A DNA stretch of 64,000 bases from Rhabdophis nuchalis. Lineage: Eukaryota; Chordata; Lepidosauria; Squamata; Natricidae. This document shows positions 24,089-34,852 of this stretch, piece by piece; position 1 is the first letter of the stretch, and every line of letters begins with the position of its first letter. The translations under genes and the position numbers were made by a program. The stretch lies in contig CM077643.1 in assembly GCA_039707465.1 (NCBI GenBank), positions 200,099,605 to 200,163,604 of the forward strand. Direction: 5' to 3'. The notes beneath the pieces are model-generated. The model was not told where the DNA came from and searched no databases. It was given only the letters and a program-made list of their open reading frames with translations.

Positions 24089-24492
24089 AATTATGGTCAC
24101 AAAATTGTAAAATGACAATGTCAACAGCATATAAAGAAAACTTGTATAAGATGTTTTACAGGTGGCACTTACCCTGTCGAGAACAGCAAGAATGTTCAAG
24201 GACAAATCAGAAAAATGTTGGAAATGTCATCAGATACCGGGTTCATATTACCATATGTGGTAAGAAAGGAATTATAGCTATAGTCAAATAAATGATGTAC
24301 AATGATAATAATGTATACATACTGTATATATACTAGATTGATAATCTGTTGTTTTATATACAATTGAAAGTGAGTGCTATGGAAATGATGCACAAAAACT
24401 TTGTAACCAAATGACATGCTAAATGTGACTGAAGAAGGTTTTATGTTTTATGTGTTGTCTGTCTTTGTCCAAAAATAAATTAAAAATTAAAA
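24089..24492 (+). mobile_element. L1 LINE 3' end, 5'-truncated, with 21-bp target duplication
   Basis: Translation fragments AYKENLYKMFYRWHLP and KNVGNVIRYRV correspond to the L1 ORF2 C-terminus near its zinc-knuckle-like region. A 3' untranslated part and an A-rich tail (ttaaaaattaaaaaaa) follow. A 21-bp duplication beginning aaagaaagtgaaaag lies at 24068-24088 and 24493-24513 with one mismatch, diagnostic of target-primed reverse transcription. Several frameshifts. Confidence 0.78.
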
Positions 24493-24839
24493 AAAGAAAG
24501 TGAAAAGGGATAAGTAACGCAGAAATCTAGTGTAAGAGGTGAAATGAGACCAGCAATATGGCTTATATCAGAAGCAGTTGGCAACACTATACCGGTGGAA
24601 TAGAGCAATTGGTTGTGCGATACCAGCTATATCACAGCATGACTTCAAGCAGGGTTTGTAGGTGCATATTATCATCATTATTCAGTGTTATAATAAAAGG
24701 ACTAGGCACAGAGACATTCCTTTTGAGTTGAAATTCACAGATCCGGCATACACCAGTGTGTGTATATATATATATACACACACTGTATATATTTATGTAT
24801 CGTGTATTACATAATATATATATATTATGTAGAAGAATC

Positions 24840-25025
24840 AAAACAAAAAATATGGCTGCTTTTGAATGTGCTAAGCAAACAACAAGAGAGGCTCGGACTA
24901 CAGACAAATGGAGAAATAGACTAAAGGTGTGTCAACTGATAGAACATGAATTAACTTTGCCCCTAGAGCCAATTGAGCAGGTGGATGAATTCAAATAACT
25001 AGGCTCTTTGATCTCAATCTTCCCT
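24840..25025 (+). mobile_element. RTE-clade LINE relic
   Basis: Open plus-strand frame with IEQVDEFK followed after a stop by LGSLIS, matching the VDEFKYLGS motif of RTE-type reverse transcriptases. Upstream text (KQTTREARTTDKWRNRL) fits weakly. An AT/TA-rich palindromic stretch precedes it (24757-24830). Confidence 0.4.
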
Positions 25026-26190
25026 GCAGGTTTTTTGCATCACAGACACGCAACAGGCTCTCTCTTTTCCCATGAACAAGCTCCAATTACAGCAGCACCA
25101 TCAGTAAGAGTTCCACATCTCTACTAAAATTTATGAACCCCGTCCCTCACCCCGTCCTCTTTAAAGATGTCTACAGTCCATACTAGACATGGACTGTGTG
25201 ACAGAGACAATTGCAGATGAGTTTGACAACCTCTAAGTGTTCTATCACAATGTCACAGCTGTTTCTTTTCAGATTTGTTTACTATAATAACAAATTCTTG
25301 CCACATTTAATTGCTGCGCTCCACTCCTTAAATATTTAACTGCTTAAGGTAGACCAAATCAGGAAATCAATTCCTCAGAAAGGTTATATTTGTGTTATGG
25401 TTGCCTATAATAACAGAATCTTGCAACTCTGGTTGGCTTGTACTTCTTATATATCATTAAACCAGGGAGGTCTGATGTGCTTCTGAATGTGATCTTCTTG
25501 ATCTGGGTTTAAAAGATGTTTCAGCCTCTTTTGCCTAGGCAGTGGCTCCTGCATATCTCTATCAAGGCAATCTTCCTTAATTTCTACAACTCAAGTGGGA
25601 GGGCAAGGCAGAAGACAAAACAGTGCAAAATTTCATAGGGGGTGGGGGAATGACATTAGACACGGTGCTTATTCATTACCTGCATTTAAGAGTGAGGTTG
25701 GCTTGTGATATTCAAAAAATAGGTTTGGAGCAAATTATATCATGTGTCATGAAAGATGGCATAGCATTTGCATCACCTTCTCTCACAGCTGCAGAAAATA
25801 GTTTGAGCTTGGTTGGAAAATTAAAAGCTTAAACCAATATTTGTTACAAAAGAGAAATTATCCACATCATTGATCATCAGGTGCTGCTGTCAATCTGCAA
25901 CCCACAAAAAAGGATTTGGCTTACAGTAGCTGCTTAAATACAATGTTGTGTTCTGTTCCTTGGAGGGAACAGATACAAAACAGAATTCGAAAGGACATAA
26001 ACTCATGCAAATGTGGTTGGATTGTCTTGTTTACCTCTAGAAAGGATACAGTTTGAAAAATCCACAGCTAACATTCCTTCAACACGTATTCTCTTTCAGG
26101 TAGCTGAGATTATTCAAAGAGAAAGTGGGAAATATCCAACTTCACTGCAGGTCTATATAGGTGTAATATGTTGGACAATGTTCTTCATTT
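25026..26190. other. Unrecognised DNA
   Basis: No repeat family or coding signature recognised. Confidence 0.4.
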
Positions 26191-26195
26191 TTAAA

Positions 26196-26289
26196 TTTGT
26201 GTGTATTGTATGTTTTAGTTGCTTTTTAATTTTCCTGTACACCGCCCCGAGTCCCTTCGGGGAGAGGGGGCGGTTTATAAATATAATAA

Positions 26290-26359
<70 letters not shown>

Positions 26360-26360
26360 T
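26196..26360 (+). mobile_element. L2 LINE 3' tail with (ATT)n
   Basis: Carries gtacaccgccccgagtccct, cggggagagggggcggttta and then about 24 ATT units. Only the 3' untranslated end is present. Confidence 0.85.
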
Positions 26361-26844
26361 CATGCTGAACACAACATTTACCTTTTGAACAAACTCTATA
26401 AGCAAAAGATTGTAGAGAGGAGTCTATAGAAGGGAGTGCAAATAGACAACTGGAAAGACCATAGAAATAACTGGAGCTTTTCCTCATACTACAGAAATCA
26501 TTGACGATTTCTGGAGTTGAAGAGGGAAGAGATGGAAAGAAGTTGCATTGGATGTCATTGGAGATTCAGCTGTTTCTGAATTACCACCAGTCTCTCCACC
26601 CTCACAGTAAACGCACAATTGGTAGATGTTCTGTGGCTATCAAGACGTTCAGGCACAACAAATGTTCCTGTTTCCAGTCATAGATGTTAACCTGTTTGCA
26701 TACAAAAGACACCACATTTGTAAATATAATTTGATTTGTATTTTGGTTAGAATTAATATTATATATTGAGTTATTATTATAACTGGTTACCTAAGCATAC
26801 AAGTAGTCTTGCATGGTTGCTTGGCATGTATGTGGAATTTGTTT
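26361..26844. other. Unrecognised DNA
   Basis: No feature seen. Confidence 0.4.
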
Positions 26845-27100
26845 TCTTCATTTATGAAGGGAAAGTTGCTTCTTCTTCTGCCATATCCATCATCGGACAT
26901 TGCCAATCATGTCGACAATCCTATTCTTATCAACAGCCGCAAGAAAAAGTGCTGTTGAGTTTTGTCCAAACCAGTCCCTTAGATTTTGAAGCCATAATAT
27001 TCTTCTTCTGCCTGGACCTTGTTTACCTTCAATCTTTCCTTGGACAATTAAGTGAAGTAGGCTGTATTTTTCAGGGTGTTGCATCATACATCCAAAATAT
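26845..27100 (-). pseudogene. RTE-like LINE reverse transcriptase C-terminus
   Basis: Minus-strand frame contains LLHLIVQGKIEGKQGPGRRR and ILWLQNLRDWFGQNSTALF, ending VDKNRIVDMIGNVR. This is the characteristic C-terminal end of an RTE-related LINE protein (QGKIEGKRGPGRR type). It is a different family from BovB at 34375. Only about 65 codons remain. Confidence 0.6.
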
Positions 27101-27169
27101 TCTAACTTTTGCTTTTTTTATCTCTATCTTGCCAGTATTGTTGGGGGAGGGGGTGGTTTTCTCCTTGGT

Positions 27170-27945
27170 ATTTATTTTATTTTATTTTTCATGTTTATAG
27201 ACTACTCATCTCCCTCAAGGAGGAGCTCTGAATGATGTACAGTATAACTGGCATATAGAACAGCATATAAAATTAATATAATATTGAGATTAATTTAGGA
27301 TTATTATTTTTTAAAGTCTAAGATCATAACATTATAAACTTTCAAAGAGATAAAAATAAGAATTCCAAATGGTCATTTAACATTGGTTAATAAAGCATAG
27401 TGAGGGCTCTCATGGCATCAGCCAACCCCATGTTGCATGGACCTTTGTGCCCCCACGCAAGATCACAGGGCCAGGTTTTGATCCTTTTATGGAAGGTCAG
27501 GAGAATGGGGGGGGGGTCCACCTCACCTCTGGGGGAAGGATGTTCCATAATGGGGGGCACCACAGAGAAGACTCTCTTCCTAGGTCTTGCTAGTTGGAAT
27601 TCTTTGGCTGATGGGATCTGCTGTATACCTTCCCTTCCTGATACTGGCTGATGTGATGGGACAAAGCCAGTTCCATAGGTAGCCATATAAGACTTTATAA
27701 GTGAAGGGCCACTCCTTGAATGGGACCTGGAAGCAAACTGGCACCCAGTGCAGTTTTCAGAGCAAGAGAGTTATATGTGTCCTTTTGTGAGCAACCAATA
27801 TAGCTTGCGTCACCACGCTCTGCACCAGCTGAACCTGCTGGATACTTTTCAAGGATAGAGTATGTTGCAATAGTCCAATCAGGAGATGACCAGGGCATGT
27901 GTGACCAAGCGGAGAGCCTCCCTGTCCAGAAAAAGTTGGTTCCTT
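27170..27945 (-). mobile_element. Diverged L2-like LINE 3' region, minus strand
   Basis: Starts with a TTTAT-rich tail and cctcaaggaggagctctgaa. A minus-strand frame (27686-27387) has RPRKRVFSVVPPIMEHPSP, recalling the L2 block GRAFSVVGPTLWNDLPP. Further 5' text (accaatatagcttgcgtcac, aatagtccaatcaggagatg) matches the L2 [16 protein letters not shown] region in reverse. Older than the other L2 copies. Confidence 0.6.
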
Positions 27946-28029
27946 GATTAGGTTACTGGGTTGTTGTTTTTTGCTTGATTGTTTGTGTGGTATTAATCCC
28001 TATTTATCTGCACTTTACTTGCTAGAGTC

Positions 28030-28434
28030 AAGGTCTTCTGGTCTTTTTATTTTCTTTTTATTTTCATCTTAGCTTTTCTATAGCTACTTTTGAATGGCAT
28101 GTACATGTAGTTATATCTATGTCTTTATTGATGACTCATTTGTCTGAGTACCAATCTTCCTGGAATACTCTAACATTTTGGGATTTAGCTTAGTCTAGGA
28201 TGCTCACAATTTCCCAGCTGAATCTATGGTTTGTGTGTCCATGAGTTGAAAGATTAAAGAGTTTTCATCAAGCCTTCTGACTGCAACTTGGTGTTTATGG
28301 ATGTGCCCTGCTAGTCTTCTCCCTGTCTGTCCCATATAGTGGCTATCCTAACATGACACATTGTAAATAATTCCTGTTTTTCTTCTTGGGCTAGTAGGTC
28401 TTAAGATATCTTGGATGGATTTAGTTAATTTGTG
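28030..28434 (-). pseudogene. PLE GIY-YIG endonuclease relic
   Basis: Minus-strand translation gives a linker (LTKSIQDILRPTSP, with stops) and then RKTGIIYNVSC-like text. A damaged YIGQTGR motif (PLYGTDREK) is followed by HQVAVRRLDENSL and HGHTNHRFSWEIVSILD, ending QNVRVFQEDWYSD. The order and spacing fit the GIY-YIG domain of vertebrate PLEs. It belongs to a different subfamily from the relic at 10838. Stops and frameshifts make it inactive. Confidence 0.65.
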
Positions 28435-28442
28435 TGCTATGG

Positions 28443-29016
28443 CAGAGGTGGGTTCCTGCCAGTTGTAACTTCTTCTATAGAAGAGGTTCCACAAATCTAC
28501 AGTGCCAGTTCCAGCTCCCTCCCCCTGACCATCCGCAAATCATCAAGATGAAGAGCAAGAGGAAGAATCCTGGGAGTTGAAGTCCACAAGTCTTAAAGCT
28601 GTCATGTTTGAACACCCCTGGGGTTTTTTTTCTAAAGGGTTAGGGGTGCAAGGGTCTTGTAACTTGACAGCTTTAAGACTTGTGTGCTTCAATGCCAGAG
28701 TTCCTGAGCCAACATTTTGGTTGCTAAGCAAGAGCATTGTTAAGTGAGTTCCACCACATTTTACAAGTTGGCCACACCCACCCAGTCACATGACTGCCAA
28801 GCCACTCCCACTTGGTCACATAGCTGGTAAGCCACTCCCACCTGGTCACATGGCCGGGCAAGCCACACCCACCCAGTCACATGACTGCCAAGCTACTCCC
28901 ACTTGGTCACATAGCTGGTAAGCCACTCCCACCTGGTCACATGGTCGGCAAGCCACTCCCACAAAGCAGGCCACACCTACAAAAGAGGTTCTAAAAATTT
29001 TTGAAACTCACCACTG
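28443..29016. mobile_element. hAT-like MITE, 574 bp, with 8-bp target duplication and minisatellite
   Basis: Termini cagaggtgggttcc and gaaactcaccactg. Perfect 8-bp duplication tgctatgg (28435-28442 and 29017-29024). The interior has a hairpin-forming block (tgggagttgaagtccac / cagctttaagacttgtg) and the shared ggttgctaagcaagagcatt block. A 30-bp tandem repeat lies in its right half. Confidence 0.85.
28771..28980. repeat. 30-bp minisatellite inside hAT MITE
   Basis: About seven units of the type gccactcccacctggtcaca + tggtcggcaa, alternating variants (ccagtcacatgactg, cttggtcacatagctg, cctggtcacatggc). The alternation suggests a 3-unit higher-order duplication of about 90 bp. Confidence 0.85.
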
Positions 29017-29130
29017 TGCTATGGTGATACAATGCAGTTGTGATAATCTGTTGGCTGTTTCTGAGATGTTTTTTTCATGTATAGCAATGTCATTCTTTGC
29101 ATCTCGTGCTGCAATAGGTTGGGTGGTGAG

Positions 29131-29963
29131 ACAATTTTTCATAAAGAACCAGGCTCAGAAAGTACCAAGGGCTCCATGGTATACCATTATTCCCCATGAC
29201 ATGAATAAATTCTACTTTTGGTCAATCAAAAGGCAACAGCAGAGATTAACCACTGCAATAACGAATAGACCTCTATTTTTATATTGTATGATAACAGAAT
29301 TTTGAAAGTCTGCCAGAAGTTCTCTTTATAGTGCAGAAGTGAAACATGGTTATTGTTTAAGATTTTTTTATATCTAGTTCTTTCCCAGAGCTGAGGTTTT
29401 GTTTTATTGTTTCTTTGAAATATTAATGGCTCTTATGCTCTTTTCCTATATTTACTTTCCTCTATGCATCCTCACATTCCCCTTTTTCTAAGTAAAATGT
29501 TTTATTCACATTCATTCATGCAATATTGTTCAGTCTGTTCAGCTTCTTGATTGCATTTAAACCCTGCTTAACTCATTGTAGCAGCTAGATATCCTTTATC
29601 ATTCACATATTTCAATAGTATCTCTCCAGGTATTTTATTTCTTGAACTTTAAAACAATGTTTGCTTTTGCTGAATTTAATATTTGAGGATTTGGCTTTTT
29701 CTTGGACCAGTTCTTCTATGGATCCCAATGCAAGTATGCCTTCTATCAGTTATTCCATAGTGCATTAAGATAGTATAGAACCAGAGTGAAACCCAAATGA
29801 CCTGTATTTACAACTACAGTATACTGTTTCAATCATTTGGCATACTTCAACTTACATCAGTTGCTATATTTTGATCTGCTTCCAAAAAAATTTTCCCTGC
29901 TACTGTTCTTTTGTTAAAGCTGCCACCATTTTGATTCTTACAGTTCCCTTCTCTCCTTTCTAG
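29131..29963. other. Unrecognised DNA; PLE-tail scrap at its start
   Basis: ataaagaaccaggctcagaaagtaccaagg (about 29140-29170) resembles the PLE tail block seen at 18870-18905. The rest is unrecognised. Confidence 0.4.
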
Positions 29964-30306
29964 GGACACAGTGGCTCAGTGGCTAAGACACCGATCAGAA
30001 AGGTTGGCAATTCGGCAGTTTGGATCCCTAGTGCCACATAACGGAGAAAGTTTCTGTTACTTGTCCCAACTTCTGCCAACCTAGAAGTTCGAAAGCATCA
30101 AAATGCAAGTAGAAAAATAGGGATCACCTTTAGCAGGAAGGTAACAGCATTCTGTGCACCCTGGGCATTTAGTGATGCTGGCCACATGACCAGAAAGATA
30201 TCTTTGGACAGCACTGGCTCTTCGGCTTAGAAACAGAGATGAACACTGCCCCCTAGAGTCAGGTACGACTAGCACATATGTGCCACAGGAACCTTTACCT
30301 TTATCT
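29964..30306 (+). mobile_element. Sauria-type tRNA SINE, near full length
   Basis: tRNA-like head with A-box gtggctcagtggctaagac and B-box region gcagtttggatccctagtg. The body has gttacttgtcccaacttctg, aatgcaagtagaaaaatagg and gatgctggccacatgacc. The 3' end ccctagagtcaggtacgac and the acctttacctttat tail are typical of squamate SINEs that share the BovB tail (established). Flanks tctcctttcta / tctcccctttcta are a plausible duplication. Confidence 0.85.
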
Positions 30307-30462
30307 CCCCTTTCTATGTAAACTGGCCTTAGCTTACCTGAACAGGGTTCCAAAATTTCAAAGATTTGGTTAAAGCCATAAACAATGCAATACAATACAA
30401 AAGCAGAGTTGGAAGGGACCTTGGAGGTCATCTAGTCCAATCCCCTGCCTAGGCAGGAAGCC

Positions 30463-32482
30463 CTATACCATTTCAGACAAATGGCTATCCAACATCTTCT
30501 TGAAGACTTCCAGGGTTGGGGCATTCACAACTTCTGGATGCAAGCTGTTCCACTGGTTAATTGTTCTAACTGTCAGGAAATTTCTCCTCAGTTCTAAGCT
30601 GCTTCTCTCCTTGGTTAGTTTCCACCCATTGCTTCTTGTTCTGCCCTCAGGTGCTTTGGAGAATAGCTTGACTCCCTCTTCTTTGTGGCAGCCCCTTAGA
30701 TATTGGAACACTGCTATCATGTCTCCCCTAGTCCTTCTTTTTATTAAACTAGACATACCCAGTTCCTGCAACCGTTCTTCATATGTTTTAGTCTCCAGTC
30801 CCCTAATCATCTTTGTTGCTCTTCTCTGCACTCTTTCTAGAGTCTCCACATCTTTTCTACATCGTGGTGACCAAAACTGGATGCCGTATTCCAAGTGTGG
30901 ACTTACCAAGGCATTATAAAGTGGTATTAACACTTCACGTGATCTTGATTTTATCCCTCTGTTTATGCAGCCTAGAACTGTGTTGGCTTTTTTGGCAGCT
31001 GCTGCACGCTCATATTTAAATGGTTGTCCACTAGGACTCCAAGATCCCTTTCACAGTTACTGCTATTGAGCAAGGTACCACCTATACTGTACCTGTGCAT
31101 TTCATTTTTGTTGCCTAAATGTAGAACCTTACTCTTTTCGCCATTGAATTTCATTTTATTAGATAGTGCCCAATGTTCAAGTTTATCAAGATCCTTCTGT
31201 ATATTAAGCCTATCTTCTGGAGTGTTGGCTATTCCTGCTAGCTTGGTGTCATCTGTAAATTTGATGAGTTCCCCATTTATTCCCTCATCCAAATCATTGA
31301 TGAACATGTTGAAGAGTGCTGGGCCTAAAACAGAGCCTTGGGGTACTCCACTGCATACTTCCTTCCATGTAGATACAGTTCCATTGAGGACAACACATTG
31401 AGTGCGGTTGGTCATCCAGTTACGAATCCATCTGGTGGTGATGCTGTATAACCCACATTCTTCTACTTTATCTAGTAGTAGGTTATGGTCTACCTTGTCA
31501 AATGCCTTTCTGAAGTCTAAGTAAACTATACCGATGGCATTCCTTTGGTCCACTAATTTTGTCACATTATCAAAGAATGCAATAAGATTAGTCTGGCATG
31601 ATCTGTTTTTGACAAAACCATGTTGGCTTTTGGTTATTATTTTGTTTGCTTCTAGGTGTTCACTAATTCGTTGCTTGATTATTTTTTCCAGAATCTTTCC
31701 TGGTATTGAGGTCATGCTGATGGGTCTGTAGTTTCTTGGATCTTTTTTCCTTTTTTGAAGATGGGAACCACATCAGCTCTTTTCCAGTCCTCTGGTAGTT
31801 CCCTGGTGTTCCAGGACCTCTGAAAGATATAGTTCAGTGGTTCTGAGATCTCATCTGCCAGTTCCTTCAGAACCCTAGGGTGTAATCCATCTGGTCCTGG
31901 TGATTTGAACTTGTCTAGGGTAGACAGGTACTCACTTTATATTTTCTTCCCTGTTTCAATTTGTGTTCCTAATCTGATTTTTGTGGTGCTGTTTTTGATT
32001 GATTGGACTGTTTTATCCCTTTGTGTAAAGACAGATGCAAAAAATGAGTTAAATAGTTCTGCTTTCTCCCTGTTGCTTGTTACCTTCTTGCCACTTTCTC
32101 CCAGCAATGGACCAATTGTTTCCTTAACTTTTTTCTTGTTTTTAACATGTTGGAAGAAGCTTTTTTGGTTATTTTTTACTTTTGTGGCAAGCCTTTCTTC
32201 ATTGTGAGCCTTAGCTTTTCTCACTTCATCTTTACAGCCTCTAGCTATTTGCTGATATTCTGCCTTAGTTATGTCCCCTTCTTTTTTATACTTATCTTTT
32301 TTTCCTTTAAATTTGTCAGAGAGTTTTTTATGCAGCCATGTCGGTTTCTTTCGGGAGCTGTTATTTTTCTTCTTCATTGGTATTGTGCTAGACTGGGCTT
32401 TTGTAATCTCATTTTTCAAAATTTCCCAAGCTTCTTGAGTTGTTTTCCCCTTGAGGATTCTCATCCATAGAATTTTTCCCAA
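30463..32482 (-). pseudogene. CR1 reverse transcriptase and C-terminal region
   Basis: Frames 32482-31937, 31715-30972 and 30933-30463 together cover the linker (KKKPTWLHKKLSDKFKGKK-type, basic), then KSPGPDGLHPRVLKELADE and the RT core. The core has KSQHGFVKNRSCQTNLIAFF, IVYLDFRKAFDKVDHNLLLD and [20 protein letters not shown]. The active-site box reads KFTDDTKL where CR1 normally has FADD. It ends RRNFLTVRTINQWNSLHPEV plus the stop. Frameshifts at about 31740-31760 and near 30950 inactivate it. It is minus-strand, so plus-strand frames here are shadows. Confidence 0.88.
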
Positions 32483-32880
32483 GCTCTCTCTTAAGTTTAT
32501 TGAAATTAGCTCTCTTAAAGTCCAAGATTCTAGTTTGACTTTGTTCTACTACTTGCATTTGCATACTGTTGAATTCCAATATTGCATGGTCACTTGCCCC
32601 CAGGGTTCCTGTGGCTTCAACACCTTCTATCATTTCCTCTCTGTTAGCGAGAATTAAGTCCAATATGGCTGATCCCCTTGTTCCCTTCTCTATGTTTTGG
32701 GAAACAAAGTTGTCTGCTAGGTTTGTTAGGAACCTGTTGGATCTTCCACTTGGTGCAGAGTTTGTTTCTCAGTTGATGTCAGGGTAGTTAAGATCCCCCC
32801 ACTACTATTGTGGCGTGCTTCCTACATACCTTGGTTAGCTGACTAGCAAAAAGTTCATCTACTTCCTCTGCTTGGTTGGG
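32409..32880 (-). pseudogene. CR1 endonuclease C-terminal part
   Basis: Minus-strand frame with LDLILANREEMIEGVEATGT and LGASDHAILEF, the SDH-type end of the apurinic-like endonuclease. The catalytic N-terminal half is lost to 5' truncation. Confidence 0.8.
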
Positions 32881-32895
32881 TGGCCTGTAGTATAG

Positions 32896-33655
32896 ACTTC
32901 AATTTAAAAAGAGTACAGTTCGCTCAAAGCAGGTTGGGGAGGGAGGCTTGGAAATCCTGATAAAGTTGTAAGCATGGATTATTCTAGAAGGTTTTCATCT
33001 GCACTATAACCTTAAGAACACCTAAAATGGCAAACTTCTACCTCTACAGGTATAAAATAATTACCCTGCAGGAGATGGTGGCAGGTGGAGGGTCTATCAT
33101 TTATCACAGTGCTGACACCTTACAACAGAGGCACCACTCATATCCTACCATTCATCATTCTTGAAATCGCCCAAGGCAGCATGAGCAACAACTCTCCCTA
33201 TCAATTTATTCTGCTGTTCTGTCACCAGTCCTCCACAACTCCCCTCCCCTAGGCAGTAGGACACACCTGGAATCTTTCTCAACACAGGAGATGGCATGCC
33301 AGAGATTAAATGGGCAGAAGAAGTCATAACTGCCTTGCTTCCTGCTGTGAGAATGATTTAATGGTAGGTGACCAGTGTTCAGGATGGAAGCTGACAGGCC
33401 AATTTATCATTTCACATCCTTTCATTATACCAGTTTCTTCATCAAATTTGTCACCTGAAGCTTCAGATGTCCATATTCAGGGCAAACACAGGGAGATGCT
33501 TTATGCCATGTTGTGTTATTTAATATTGCCTATTCTGATTGGCGAAAGTATTCCAAAATCATGGTTCATATCATTAGAGCTATTATACCTAACCTGAAAA
33601 TCCAGTTCATCACTGGATGACAGCCAAAAGTTAGACATATTAAGATCTCAGTGCT
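32896..33655. other. Unrecognised DNA
   Basis: No feature recognised. Confidence 0.4.
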
Positions 33656-33659
33656 TCTA

Positions 33660-34340
33660 TCTAGTGGTTATCTGGACTTCTGCAGTCAAGACATAATAGG
33701 CTTTTTCCAAATGAATGTTGGAAATGCAAATATAAAGAAGGGACCTTTTATCACTTATGATGGACACATGACAAAGCCAAGAAATCATTGGAGTAGGATT
33801 CACATCTTAATACAGGGTTAGGGTGAATATAAAGATAAAACCAGAAACCTGTCTTTTGGGTTTAATGGGAAAAGACTTGGAAAAAATTTTTTAGAACCTT
33901 AAAATTATATATACTGACAGCGACAAGATTACTTTATGCACAAAAATGGAAGGACACTTTGATTCCCACAATAGATGAATGGCTGCAAAAGTTGTTGGAA
34001 TTAGCAGCGATGGCTAAATTGACTGCTTTGATTAAAGAAAATAACACAAATACTTTTCATTCTACATGGAAGCCACTTCTGGAATTCGTGCTTGAGGTGG
34101 AAAAAAATTTGATTTTGGGTTTTGTTGTTAAAGAAATGGCTAGTTTATACTACCGTGTAAAAGTAGAAAGTTGAGGTTTGATGTTATTATCTTATTCTAC
34201 TGCACCAAAAGGAGTTGGAAGTTTTCTTTCTTTCTTTCTCCCCTACATTTTTCCCTTCCCTTCTTCCTCCCTCATTTTCCTATTATTTTCTTTTGTATGT
34301 TTGTGTTTCATATTATAAATTAATTTTTTTAATATAATAT
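33660..34340 (+). mobile_element. L1 LINE ORF2 3' fragment
   Basis: Translation gives NECWKCKYKEGTFYHLWW, the cysteine-histidine motif near the L1 ORF2 C-terminus. It continues with TATRLLYAQKWKDT and IPTIDEWLQKLLELAAMAKL and ends YYRVKVES with a stop at about 34174. Pyrimidine-rich 3' untranslated sequence follows. 5'-truncated; at least two frame disruptions before 33900. Confidence 0.8.
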
Positions 34341-34374
34341 ATCTTTTTAACACAACAGTAATGTTAATATATCC

Positions 34375-34852
34375 CCTTCATGGATTACTGCCTTGTTGTG
34401 ACAAAGAGGCTTGCATAGCTCAATGCAAGACAGATAGGTCATAGCAGAGAACTCTGACAAAATGTGGTCCACTGGAGAACGATTGAGGCCTTTGAACTCT
34501 GGTGCTGGAGAAGACTCCTGCGAGTCCCTTGGACTGCAAGGCAATCAAACTGGTCAGTCCTAGAGGAGATCAACCCTGACTGCTCTTTAGAAGGCCAGAT
34601 TCTGAAGATGAATCTCAAATACTTTGGCTTCCTAAAGCAAAGGAAGGACTCACTGGAGAAGAACCTAATGCTGGGAAAAATTGAAGGTAAAAGAAGAAGG
34701 GGACGACAGAGAATGAGGTGGCTGGATGGAGTCCCTGAAGCAGTCGACATGAGTTTAAATGGACTCCAGAGGATTGTAGAAGACAGGAAGGCCTGGAGGA
34801 ATGTTGTCCATGGGGTCGCAATGGGTTGGACATGACTTTGTAACTAAAAACA
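34375..34852 (+). mobile_element. BovB (RTE) LINE 3' end
   Basis: Ends with gtccatggggtcgcaatggg, ttggacatgactttgtaact and an AACAAC tail. The preceding coding part is listed separately. BovB is known to have spread horizontally between squamates and other animals, and its 3' end is shared with squamate SINE tails. Confidence 0.85.
34464..34835 (+). pseudogene. BovB reverse transcriptase C-terminus
   Basis: Open plus-strand frame of 123 codons carrying AFELWCWRRLLRVPWTARQS, LEGQILKMNLKYFGFL, EKNLMLGKIEGKRRRGRQRM and RWLDGVPEAVDMSLNGLQRI, ending WRNVVHGVAMGWT. This is the conserved C-terminal stretch of the BovB protein. The frame is intact to the stop; the rest of the protein is lost by 5' truncation. 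Confidence 0.88.

Larger units (their letters stand above)
27946..29130 (-). mobile_element. Penelope-like element fragment, minus strand, split by a hAT MITE
   Basis: The two parts (29130-29017 and 28442-27946) join when the hAT element and one copy of its 8-bp duplication are removed. The upstream part encodes a segment like KNDIAIHEKNISETANRLSQ. The downstream part encodes the GIY-YIG domain and then the 3' untranslated region. Confidence 0.7.
30384..32895 (-). mobile_element. CR1 LINE, 5'-truncated, 2.5 kb, minus strand
   Basis: The 3' end is the CR1 terminus gcagagttggaagggacctt, ggaggtcatctagtccaatc, preceded (plus strand) by caatacaatac repeats. Coding regions read from about 32880 down to 30463: the end of the APE endonuclease, a linker, the RT and the C-terminal region. 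Broken by a few frameshifts. The longest CR1 in the window. Confidence 0.9.

Noticed and set aside
28771..28980. Possible CRISPR-like array (about 30-bp repeats)
   Set aside because: Contiguous tandem units without unique spacers, in a eukaryotic hAT element.
30500..32787. Plus-strand frames across the CR1
   Set aside because: Shadows of the minus-strand CR1 protein, Ser/Leu-rich with no motif.
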